Below are positions 9,026 through 16,369 of a stretch of DNA of 46,918 nucleotides, piece by piece. Under the pieces are notes generated by a model. That model saw only the letters and a program-made list of their open reading frames with translations, made no database searches and was not told the origin of the DNA. Position 1 is the first letter of the stretch. Each line of letters starts with the position of its first letter. Origin of the DNA: Rickettsiales bacterium (GTDB lineage: Bacteria; Pseudomonadota; Alphaproteobacteria; Rickettsiales; UBA1997). A program made the translations under genes and the position numbers. Location: contig JAIRXW010000022.1 in the NCBI GenBank assembly GCA_031268035.1, positions 1 through 46,918 on the forward strand. Reading direction: 5' to 3'.

Positions 9026-10495
9026 CTAGAAGTTAGATTGTTTTGATGTCTCTTTTCCTAGGAAATTTCCTATATTCTGGTTCGCATTCTTTATTTTGGA
9101 CAATAACAATAATTCTTCCTGATCTGATTTCAGATAGCCTATTTTTTCGGCAAAATTTTTTGCCAAATCTATTATTGTTTTTTTCACTGTAGCCTTTAGA
9201 CGCTCAAAAAAAGTTTCTTGGCTTTTTAGCCGTATGTATAATTTTTTAAGTTCTTTGAATCTCAAGTTATTACCCAGAGAAATTTCTTCTCTAAGCGACT
9301 CACGCTTTTCTTCCAATTCTTTTTCATTTTTCTCTAATTTTTTTAAAATTTCTTCTTCTTTTTCTTTTCCTGTTTGTTCTTTTTCGATTTCTAAATTATC
9401 CAGAAACTCGTTGAATTCTCCATTTAATTTGTTTGACAGACGTCTCTCTCTTTCTTCTTTGAAGGCGAGAATCGTAGATTTGTTTAGAATATCATTTTTC
9501 CTATTTCCTGCCCGCGAATTGGCGATCAATTTCAGTGCTGTTTCGCTTTCACCATATTTCTGCGGTAAAGAATCTGGCATTATAAATTTTTCATTTCCTT
9601 GCTTTTCAAATCCATCTGTGACTGCCTGTAGAGCCTGTAGAGTGCTAAGGCTTCCGTTTTTTTCCTTTTTCTCTTCAGTCCATTTACATATTTCCTCGAT
9701 AAACGCCTGTACGAAGAACTTGCAATTATTTTCGGATTTCTGAATTCCAAGATCTCCCCTGGATTTTCTCTTATCCTGTAAAAAATAAGCCCCGTTTTTT
9801 GTTTTTGCTAATCTAAGCCCAGAGGTATTTTCTCTTGATTTCAGTTCTTCGAGCCTTTCGGAGGCCTCTTTTTCTTCCGGCGTTAGGTTCAATTCTTCTA
9901 GAGCTCTGTCATCATATCTTAATTTTCTTGCCTCTTCTACTCTTTCAAAAATCCCAGCTTTCTTATACTCTTGTTCTGCCCTATTTAAATTCTCAGAAGC
10001 CTCATCATATTCTTTTTTTATTTTTTCAGAATAAACTTCCCACTCTTCCTCATTATTTATCGACTGGGCCGTGGCTGGATACCTCAGGATGCAGTTGTTT
10101 TTGCCCCCGTATGCTTCGGTGATTACCCCATCAGCGTAGTTCGAGTAGGAATCTAAAACAAATATTTCGGTGTTGCCATTAATTTCATTTTTTATAAACA
10201 TTGTAGTGTGGCGATTTTCATGTAGCACAACTATTCCCGCTGGAGCTTCGGCTACGTCTTTTGCTCTGTCGTCACCTAGAAAGGTAATTGGCAGATCCTT
10301 TATTGAATCCGGAAGCCTATCCTTTAGGTTTTTGACCAACTCCTCCATAAGTTTTTTCGTAGTAATTACGGGTTGTTTAAAGGAATCATTTTCTAAAAAT
10401 CCCTTTTCTTTTAAATAATCTATCTCCTCTCTAGAAAGAGAATCCGTTTTCTTCAGCCTTCCTTCAACAATTTCAAATATATCTTCTCCTTCCAT
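9026..10495 (-). CDS. Array paralogue 1: putative clan CE (YopJ-like) cysteine-nucleophile effector
   Basis: A 489-residue protein of unknown function. Visible in the sequence: H96 in RHTTMFI, D115 in FVLDSYSN, then Q252 and C258 in GIQKSENNCKFFVQAF. The His-19-Asp spacing and Gln-x5-Cys spacing match YopJ-type acetyltransferases (YopJ H109/E128/C172; PopP2 H260/D279/C321), which belong to the clan CE protease fold. Residues 150-245 form a Lys/Glu-rich, probably coiled-coil insert not present in YopJ. A second charged helical region covers about 340-440. There is no signal peptide or membrane segment. The tail (GKETSKQ) is shared with paralogues 3 and 5. Activity could be acetyltransferase, SUMO/ubiquitin-type protease, or none. 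The family call rests on motifs only. Confidence 0.6.
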   Translation of the reverse strand: MEGEDIFEIVEGRLKKTDSLSREEIDYLKEKGFLENDSFKQPVITTKKLMEELVKNLKDRLPDSIKDLPITFLGDDRAKDVAEAPAGIVVLHENRHTTMFIKNEINGNTEIFVLDSYSNYADGVITEAYGGKNNCILRYPATAQSINNEEEWEVYSEKIKKEYDEASENLNRAEQEYKKAGIFERVEEARKLRYDDRALEELNLTPEEKEASERLEELKSRENTSGLRLAKTKNGAYFLQDKRKSRGDLGIQKSENNCKFFVQAFIEEICKWTEEKKEKNGSLSTLQALQAVTDGFEKQGNEKFIMPDSLPQKYGESETALKLIANSRAGNRKNDILNKSTILAFKEERERRLSNKLNGEFNEFLDNLEIEKEQTGKEKEEEILKKLEKNEKELEEKRESLREEISLGNNLRFKELKKLYIRLKSQETFFERLKATVKKTIIDLAKNFAEKIGYLKSDQEELLLLSKIKNANQNIGNFLGKETSKQSNF

Positions 10496-10684
10496 AAAAT
10501 TTCCCGCTGAGATGGTTGCCTGTCGGGCAGAATAATAACTATAAATAGTAAATCAAGTCATTATAAAAATAAATATTTTTTAGCCAGTATGGAGAATATA
10601 ATGCCAAACCAAGACGGCTAATCCCCTAGGGGAGAGGACGCTCTGAAATTTTAGAGAAAAAGAGTTTTTAGATCCGATGTTTCA
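10496..10684 (-). promoter_or_regulatory. Conserved leader of array gene 1
   Basis: This block is nearly identical upstream of all five array genes. On the minus strand it holds a TATAAT (+ strand 10560-10565), with a weak -35-like TGGCTA 15 bp upstream. Further out are an inverted repeat TTAGCC/GGCTAA around a loop of about 30 nt and the palindrome CCCCTAGGGG (10623-10632). The initiator ATG follows AGCGGAAAATTTT, a weak ribosome-binding site. Conservation of non-coding sequence across all copies suggests a common promoter, although recent duplication alone could also explain it. Confidence 0.45.
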
Positions 10685-10704
10685 GAGGGCCGATTCTCCC
10701 CCTG

Positions 10705-12153
10705 TCATGTTAATGACGAGCTTTTTTCCTGATTCGCCACCTTATTAGGCAACGATGCATTAGAAGATGAAATATTCTCCCCTGTGTTTTTAACCTTCGC
10801 GAAGGCTTTGATAACAAGATTACTATTTGAAATAGAGGCCACTATTTTTTTATTTGCTTCCATTTTTCCCAATGCAGCATTTAGATGTTCAGATAAGGTT
10901 TCCTGGTACTTTAGCCGGTCACCTAATTCTTTAAGAGTTTTGTTTTTCAAATTATTGCCTATAGAAATTTTGTTTATAAAAAATTTTCGTGCTGCTTTCT
11001 CTTTTTCTTTTTTTTCTTCTTCTCTTTCTTCTTTTGATTTCATTGTACTGTTTTCTAGAGCAGTCTTAGACTTTTCGAATTCTTTTTCCAATTTATCTAA
11101 TTCAGCTGACAGAAGTTCCTCTCTTTTTTTCTTAAAGGGGAGAATCACAGATGTATCTAAGGTATCAGTTATATTATTTTCTCTCAGCAGTTTCTCGGCC
11201 AATTTCAGTGATTCTTCACTTTCACCATACTTCAGAAGATAATGTGGCATTATGTAGTTTTTCTTTCCGTATTCTTTAAATTTATCCGTGATTTCTTTCA
11301 AAGCCCCTAGAGTGCTGAGGTTTCTGTTTTTGCTCTTTTCTTCTAAAACCTTTCTGCATATTTCTTCGGTGAACTTTAGTATAAAAAATCCACAAACTCC
11401 TGAAGCTTTCTGAATTCCAAGATCGTGCCTAGATTTCTCTTTGCCCTCTTTCGTAGTATATTTTTCCTCTAATAATTCCAATTTTGTTAATTCCAGTTTA
11501 GGACCGCATGCTGCCTTTAGTGGGGCCTCTAGCCTTCCTAAGGCTTCTTTTTCTTCATCCGTTATAGAGTAGGATCGACTACTTTGGTTGTTCTCTACTA
11601 ATTCTTCAAGAAACTCTTTATCATATCCATACTCTTTCGCTGCTTCTACCAAATTTTCAAAAGCCTCATCATATTTTTCTTTTGCTTCTTTTAAAATAAC
11701 GGCTCGCTCTTCCTCATTATTTATCGACTGGCCCGTGACTGGATGCCTCAGGATGCAATTTTTTTTATTCTTGTAGGCATCGGTAATTCTACTCCCAACT
11801 TCGTTACTCCAGGAATCTAATATGAATATTTCGGTCTCAGTGCCGCTAATTTCATTTTTTATAAACATTGTAGTATGGCGATCTCCATATAACACAACTA
11901 TTCCCGCTGGAGCGCCAGCTATGTCTTCTTCTTCGCTCAGCTCATCCAAAAAGGTAATTGGCAGATCCTCTATTAAAGCCGGGAGCCCTCTCTTTAGGTT
12001 TTCGATCGGTTCCCTTATAACTTTGTCACGATTATATTCAGGGTCAAATCCTTTTGTTTTTAAATAATTCATATCTTCTTTAGTGAGGAAACCTACTGTC
12101 TTCAGTTTTCCTTCTTTGACTTCAAATATATCTTCTTTTTCTTCTTCTTCCAT
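10705..12153 (-). CDS. Array paralogue 2: putative clan CE (YopJ-like) cysteine-nucleophile effector
   Basis: A 482-residue paralogue. The candidate triad is H93 (RHTTMFI), D113 (FILDSWSN) and C254, with Q248 in GIQKASGVCGFFILKF. The residue after the Cys is Gly, as in classical clan CE motifs (DCGIF), making this the most canonical copy. The Asp-to-Gln insert contains a unique middle section (about 175-240) unlike paralogues 1, 3 and 5. The C-terminal 80 residues, ending VANQEKSSSLT, are almost identical to paralogue 4. No signal peptide. Length and motif order are intact, so the gene appears functional. Confidence 0.6.
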   Translation of the reverse strand: MEEEEKEDIFEVKEGKLKTVGFLTKEDMNYLKTKGFDPEYNRDKVIREPIENLKRGLPALIEDLPITFLDELSEEEDIAGAPAGIVVLYGDRHTTMFIKNEISGTETEIFILDSWSNEVGSRITDAYKNKKNCILRHPVTGQSINNEEERAVILKEAKEKYDEAFENLVEAAKEYGYDKEFLEELVENNQSSRSYSITDEEKEALGRLEAPLKAACGPKLELTKLELLEEKYTTKEGKEKSRHDLGIQKASGVCGFFILKFTEEICRKVLEEKSKNRNLSTLGALKEITDKFKEYGKKNYIMPHYLLKYGESEESLKLAEKLLRENNITDTLDTSVILPFKKKREELLSAELDKLEKEFEKSKTALENSTMKSKEEREEEKKEKEKAARKFFINKISIGNNLKNKTLKELGDRLKYQETLSEHLNAALGKMEANKKIVASISNSNLVIKAFAKVKNTGENISSSNASLPNKVANQEKSSSLT

Positions 12154-12424
12154 AAAATTTTCAGCTAGGTTGGTTATCCGCTGAGAGAATAATAATTCTT
12201 GACATTAAGTCAAGTCATTATAAAAATAAATATTTTTTAGCCAGGATGGAGAATATAATGCCAAACCAAGACGGCTAATCCCCTAGGGGAAAGGATGTTT
12301 TGAAAGATGTTTTGAAATCTTGAATAGAGAGTTTTCGGGAGACGGCCGATCTCTCGGGTGAATGGGGCGTTCTGAAATTTTAGAGGAAAAGAGTTTTTAG
12401 ATACGATGTTTTAGAGGAGGGGCC
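12154..12424 (-). promoter_or_regulatory. Conserved leader of array gene 2, with extra segment
   Basis: Same leader as the other copies, with TATAAT on the minus strand at 12217-12222. In this copy the region next to it contains a short inverted repeat CTTGAC/GTCAAG (about 12198-12214) not fully present in the others. Beyond the CCCCTAGGGG palindrome, the stretch contains an additional partial duplication of the GAGAGTTTTCGGGAGACGG type that recurs near 18000. No coding sequence is supported here. Confidence 0.4.
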
Positions 12425-12448
12425 GATTCTCCTCTGGCCGGGAGAATC
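12425..12448. repeat. Perfect 8-bp inverted repeat in array spacer (copy 1)
   Basis: GATTCTCC and GGAGAATC enclose an 8-nt loop. The same hairpin with the same flanks recurs at 16090-16113 and 18086-18109. It is not followed by a clear U-run on either strand, so an intrinsic terminator is not well supported. Confidence 0.55.
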
Positions 12449-12477
12449 AAAACACAGTGGAGATGGAAGCTCACATA

Positions 12478-12605
12478 CTAGTGTTCTGATCCTGTTCCAT
12501 CCACTAAAAGTTCTTCAAATTTACACGCTAGTGTTCTGATCCTGCCCCATCCACTAAAAATTCTCTAAGTCTGCCGAGAGCCACGGCCCGATGGTTGGTG
12601 GTGTT
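12478..12605 (-). repeat. Duplicated rdgB 3' end, two tandem copies with a 50-bp offset
   Basis: Read on the minus strand, 12528-12605 translates as NHRAVALGRLREFLVDGAGSEH followed by a stop, almost identical to the last codons of rdgB (18189-18260). A second, more diverged 50-bp copy (12478-12527) encodes a further LEELLVDGTGSEH-stop. The rest of rdgB is absent, so these are captured gene ends, not genes. Confidence 0.75.
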
Positions 12606-12647
12606 CTTGGCTGATTTTCCTTCTACCACGAGGACTCTGAAATCATT

Positions 12648-14162
12648 CTAGGGGGCGGGTTGTTTTGATGTCTCTTTTCCCAGTAAACCTTCTAATTTTT
12701 GGTTCGCATTCCCAATATTGGACAACAATGAACTAGAAGATATAGAGTTTTCCTGTTGAATAGGTTCTTTTTCCAAAGATTCTGTGAGCCCGTTGGATTT
12801 TTGCACATCTTTTTCCTCTTCCTTCAGCCGTTTGTATAATTTTTTAAGTTTTTTATTTCTCAAATTATTACCTGGAGCAATTTCTTCTCTAAGCGACCTA
12901 TGCTCTTTTTCTAATTTTTCTTCATTTTCCTCTAATCTTTCTCTAATTTTTTTTTCTTTTTCTTCTTCTTTTTCTTTTTTTTCATTATCTGCTTTTGTTT
13001 CTTCTTTGTTTAAATCATCCAGAAACTCATTGAATTCTCCATTCAATTTGTTTGACAGACGTCTCTCTCTTTCTTCTTTGAAGGCGAGAATCACAGATTT
13101 GTTTAGAATATCATTTTTTTTATCTTCTTTCCACAAATCAGCGGTCAATTTCAGTGTTGTTTCACTTTCACCATATTCCCGTAGCAAAAAATCTGGCATT
13201 ATAAATTTTTCATTTTCTTGCTTTTCAAATCCATCTGTGATCGCCTGTAGAGTCTGTAGAGTGCTAAGGCCTCCGTTTTCTTTCTTTTCCTCTTCAATTC
13301 TTTTACATATTTTCTCAATAAACGCCAGTACGAAGAACTGGCAATTGTTTGGAGATTCCTGAATTCCAAGAACGTACCTAGATTTATTTTTGTTCTGTGA
13401 AAAATAGCTTCCTTTTTCCACGGTGTGCACGTTATTTATAAGTATGTTTTCTTCTAATTCCAGGTCTTTGAGCTCTTTAAGGGCCTTTTTTTCTTCCGAC
13501 GTTAGGTTTAATGCTTCTAGAGCTTTTCTATCATATTTTAATTTTTCTGCCTCTTCTACTCTTTCAAGAATCCCAGCTTCTTTATACCTTTTTTTCGCTT
13601 CACCCAAACTTTTAAGAGTCTCCTCCAATTCTTTCTTTGCTTTTTCTAAAGCAACGGTCCATTCTTTTTCATTATTTATCGACTGGCCCGTGACTGGATA
13701 CATTACGATGCAGTTGTTTTTATGCTTCTTGTAGGCGTCGGTGATTTCGTCCTTAGTTTTGTTTGAGTAGGAATCTAACACGAATATTTCGGTGTTATCG
13801 TTAATTTCATTTTTTATAAACATTGTAGTGTGACCCAGTTTATATAGTACAACTATTCCCGGTGAGGCGTTAGCTATGCTTTGTTTTTCACCCTTTTTTC
13901 CACACATAACAAGGTTAATTGGCAGGTCCTTTACCGAATTCGGAAGATTATCCTTTAGGTCTTTGATCAACTCCTCCAAAAGTTTTTCCGTAGTAATTAC
14001 GGGTTGGTTAAAGGCATCTTTCATTAAAAATCCCTTTTCTGCTAAATAATTCTTCTCCTTTTTAGTGATATAATCTGTTGTAACCAGTTTTCCTTTAACA
14101 ATTTCGAATATATCTTCTTCCTTTTCTTCCTCTTCTTCCTCTTCTTCCTCTTCTTCTTCCAT
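12648..14162 (-). CDS. Array paralogue 3: putative clan CE (YopJ-like) cysteine-nucleophile effector
   Basis: A 504-residue paralogue. H111 (GHTTMFI), D130 (FVLDSYSN), Q268 and C274 (GIQESPNNCQFFVLAF) keep the family spacing. It begins with twelve consecutive Glu residues encoded by a GAA/GAG repeat. The insert section YKEAGILERVEEAEKL is shared with paralogues 1 and 5, and the tail from LKEEEKDVQKSNGLTESLEK to KETSKQ is nearly identical to paralogue 5. Residues about 380-430 are strongly Lys/Glu-rich. No secretion signal of the Sec type. Motif-based assignment only. Confidence 0.6.
   Translation of the reverse strand: MEEEEEEEEEEEEKEEDIFEIVKGKLVTTDYITKKEKNYLAEKGFLMKDAFNQPVITTEKLLEELIKDLKDNLPNSVKDLPINLVMCGKKGEKQSIANASPGIVVLYKLGHTTMFIKNEINDNTEIFVLDSYSNKTKDEITDAYKKHKNNCIVMYPVTGQSINNEKEWTVALEKAKKELEETLKSLGEAKKRYKEAGILERVEEAEKLKYDRKALEALNLTSEEKKALKELKDLELEENILINNVHTVEKGSYFSQNKNKSRYVLGIQESPNNCQFFVLAFIEKICKRIEEEKKENGGLSTLQTLQAITDGFEKQENEKFIMPDFLLREYGESETTLKLTADLWKEDKKNDILNKSVILAFKEERERRLSNKLNGEFNEFLDDLNKEETKADNEKKEKEEEKEKKIRERLEENEEKLEKEHRSLREEIAPGNNLRNKKLKKLYKRLKEEEKDVQKSNGLTESLEKEPIQQENSISSSSLLSNIGNANQKLEGLLGKETSKQPAP
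14122..14159 (-). repeat. GAA/GAG microsatellite encoding poly-Glu
   Basis: Codons 2-13 of array gene 3 are GAA or GAG, in a mostly 9-bp period. Length changes by units of 3 or 9 bp would keep the frame. The other four copies have one to four Glu at this place, so the run has expanded in this copy only. Confidence 0.7.
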
Positions 14163-14352
14163 AAAATTTTCCGCTGAGATGGTTGCCTATCGGGTAGGAT
14201 AATAACTATAAATATTAAGTCAAGTCATTATAAAAATAAATATTTTTTAGCCAGGATGGAGAATATAATGCCAAACCAAGATGGCTAATCCCCTAGGGGA
14301 GAGGATGTTCTGAAATTTTAGAGGAAAAGAGTTTTTAGATCCGATGTTTTGG
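14163..14352 (-). promoter_or_regulatory. Conserved leader of array gene 3
   Basis: Near-identical to the leader of array gene 1, including the minus-strand TATAAT, the TTAGCC/GGCTAA inverted repeat and the CCCCTAGGGG palindrome. The 210-bp spacer to the stop of array gene 4 matches the 209-bp spacer between genes 1 and 2. Confidence 0.45.
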
Positions 14353-14372
14353 GGGGGCTGATTCTCCCCCTG

Positions 14373-15890
14373 TCATGTTAATGACGAGCTTTTTTCCTGA
14401 TTCGCCACTTTATTAGGCAGCGATGTATTGGAAGATGAAATATTCTCCCCTGTGTTTTTAACCTTCGCGAAGGTTTCGATAGCAAGATTGTTATTTGAAG
14501 TAGAAGCCGCTACCTTTTTATTTGCTTCCATTTTTCTCAATGCAGCATTTAGATGCCCAGGTAAAGTTTCTTGGTACTTTGCCTGTGTATACGATTCTTT
14601 AAGTTTTTTGTTTCTCAAATTATTGCCTATAGAAATTTTACTTATAAGTGACTCACGCTCTTTTTCCAATTTTTTTTTGTTTTCCTCTTGTTTTTTAGAA
14701 ATTTCCTTTTCCTTTTCTTCCTCTGTTTTTCCTTTTTCGGTTTTCAAACTATTCCGAAACTCTTCTAATTCTTTTCCCAATTCGTCTAATCTGTCTCCCA
14801 GACGTTTCTCTCTTTCTTTTTTGAAGGCGAGAATCATGGCGGGGCTCACGAAATCAGTTTTATTATTTTTTTTCTGCCATTCAATGGTCAGATCCAGTGC
14901 TGTTTTGCTTTCGCTAAGTTCCATTAAAAAATTTGGCATTATAAAATTTTTACTTCCTTGCTTCTTATCTCCTCGCTTTTCAAATCCATCTGTGACTGCC
15001 TGTAGAGCCTGTAGAGTGCTAAAGCTTCCGTTTTCTTTATTTTTTTTCTCTTTAACCCTTTTACATATTTCTTTAGTGAATTCTAGTGCGAAGAATGAAC
15101 AATTATTCTTAGATTGCTGAATTCCAAGATCGTGCTTAGATTTGTTTCCATCATATTCGTCTATAAAATAATTTCCCTCTTGTGAATAATAAGTACCTAC
15201 TGTCGAGTGTACTGTTAATTGCAATTTAGCCTGATTCGCTTCTTGTCTCAAAGGTTTGTACTCTTTAAAGGCTTTTTGTTCTTCCGGTGTTAGCCTTAAT
15301 TTTTCTAGAGCTTCTTCATTAGATCTTACTTTGAACGCCTTTTCTAATCTTTTAAGAGTATCCACACTGTACGATTCTTTTGTTTTATTAAACTTTTCAA
15401 GAGTCTCATTACATTCTTTTTCTTCACTTTCTAAAGCTTTGGTCCACTCTTCTTCATTTTTTATTGACCGGGCGGTAGCTGGATATATTACGGTGCAGTC
15501 ATCTCTACTCTCGTAGGCATCAATGATTCTCTTATCAATCTCGTTAAAGGTGGGATCTATCACGAATATTTCGGTTCTAGTGCCAATTTTATTTTTTATA
15601 AACATTGTACAGTGGGTGTTTTCAAGTAAAATTATTCCTACTGGAGCGTCGGCTACGTCTTTTGCTATCTTCCCGCTATCCAGAAATGTAATTGGTAGAT
15701 CATCTATTTCTTTCGGAAGCTCCCTCTGTAGACTCCTAACTGACTCCGCTATGAATTTTTTCGTAGCTGGGCTATCAGAGCCATCATATTGTATGAATCC
15801 TTTTTTAAATAAATAATTCCTTTCCTCTTCAGTAAAAGAATCTTTTTTCTTCAGTTCTCCTCCAACAATTTCGAATATATCTCCTTCCAT
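14373..15890 (-). CDS. Array paralogue 4: putative clan CE (YopJ-like) cysteine-nucleophile effector
   Basis: A 505-residue paralogue with H93 (THCTMFI), D112 (FVIDPTFN), Q258 and C264 (GIQQSKNNCSFFALEF). Here the Ser after the Asp is replaced by Pro. Residues about 345-425 (NKTDFVSPAMILAF to QEENKKKLEK) are very close to paralogue 5, while the C-terminal 90 residues ending VANQEKSSSLT are nearly identical to paralogue 2. It is therefore a mosaic. Charged helical insert between Asp and Gln is present. No signal peptide seen. Function inferred only from motif order. Confidence 0.6.
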   Translation of the reverse strand: MEGDIFEIVGGELKKKDSFTEEERNYLFKKGFIQYDGSDSPATKKFIAESVRSLQRELPKEIDDLPITFLDSGKIAKDVADAPVGIILLENTHCTMFIKNKIGTRTEIFVIDPTFNEIDKRIIDAYESRDDCTVIYPATARSIKNEEEWTKALESEEKECNETLEKFNKTKESYSVDTLKRLEKAFKVRSNEEALEKLRLTPEEQKAFKEYKPLRQEANQAKLQLTVHSTVGTYYSQEGNYFIDEYDGNKSKHDLGIQQSKNNCSFFALEFTKEICKRVKEKKNKENGSFSTLQALQAVTDGFEKRGDKKQGSKNFIMPNFLMELSESKTALDLTIEWQKKNNKTDFVSPAMILAFKKEREKRLGDRLDELGKELEEFRNSLKTEKGKTEEEKEKEISKKQEENKKKLEKERESLISKISIGNNLRNKKLKESYTQAKYQETLPGHLNAALRKMEANKKVAASTSNNNLAIETFAKVKNTGENISSSNTSLPNKVANQEKSSSLT

Positions 15891-16089
15891 AAAATTTTCC
15901 GCTGAGATAGTTGCCTGTCGGGTAGGATAATAACTATAAATATTAAGTCAAGTCATTATAAAAATAAATATTTTTTAGCCAGGATGGAGAATATAATGCC
16001 AAACCAAGACGGCCAATCTCTCGGGGAAAGGATGTTCTGAAATTTTAGAGGAAAAGAGTTTTTAGATACGATGTTTTAGGGGAGGGGCT
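15891..16089 (-). promoter_or_regulatory. Conserved leader of array gene 4
   Basis: Same leader with the minus-strand TATAAT and the inverted repeat. The CCCCTAGGGG palindrome found upstream of genes 1-3 is altered here to a TCTCGGGG form, as it is for gene 5. The spacer continues into the hairpin and the rdgB-derived repeats; no gene is supported in 15891-16369. Confidence 0.45.
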
Positions 16090-16113
16090 GATTCTCCTCT
16101 GGCCGGGAGAATC
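16090..16113. repeat. Perfect 8-bp inverted repeat in array spacer (copy 2)
   Basis: GATTCTCC, an 8-nt loop, then GGAGAATC, identical to the hairpin at 12425-12448 and in the same position relative to the rdgB-derived repeats. Confidence 0.55.
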
Positions 16114-16142
16114 AAAACACAGTGGAGATGGAAGCTCACATA

Positions 16143-16325
16143 CTAGTGTTCTGATCCCATCTTATCCACTAAAAATTCTTTAAATTTACATACTAGCTAC
16201 TAGTGTTCCAATTCTGTTTTGCCCATTAAAAGTTCTTCAAATTTACACGCTAGCGTTCTGATCCTGTTCCATCCACTAAAAATTCTCTAAGTTTGCCGAG
16301 AGCCACAGCTTGATGGTTGGTGGTG
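16143..16325 (-). repeat. Duplicated rdgB 3' end, three tandem copies
   Basis: Copies begin at 16143, 16200 and 16250 (offsets 57 and 50 bp; the first offset carries an extra 7-bp TACTAGC duplication). The last copy extends through the codons for NHRAVALG-like residues, now partly changed. It aligns with the true rdgB end at 18189-18260 and with the copy at 12478-12605. Confidence 0.72.
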
Positions 16326-16369
16326 TTCTTGGCTGATTTTCCTTCTACCACGAGGACTCTGAAATCATT

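Larger units (their letters stand above)
9026..16369 (-). repeat. Tandem duplication of a two-gene unit of about 3.6-3.7 kb
   Basis: Stop-to-stop spacing is 3622 bp from the first to the third array gene and 3722 bp from the third to the fifth. Spacers alternate short (209 and 210 bp) and long (494 and 479 bp). The 1st, 3rd and 5th proteins end in a KETSKQ tail, and the 2nd and 4th end in the VANQEKSSSLT tail. The array is therefore two complete A-B units plus a final A copy next to rdgB, which fits growth by unequal crossing-over of a dimer rather than of single genes. Confidence 0.75.

Noticed and set aside
12478-16325. CRISPR-like appearance of the 50-bp repeats
   Set aside because: The repeats abut each other without unique spacers, have only two or three copies, and translate to the rdgB C-terminus.
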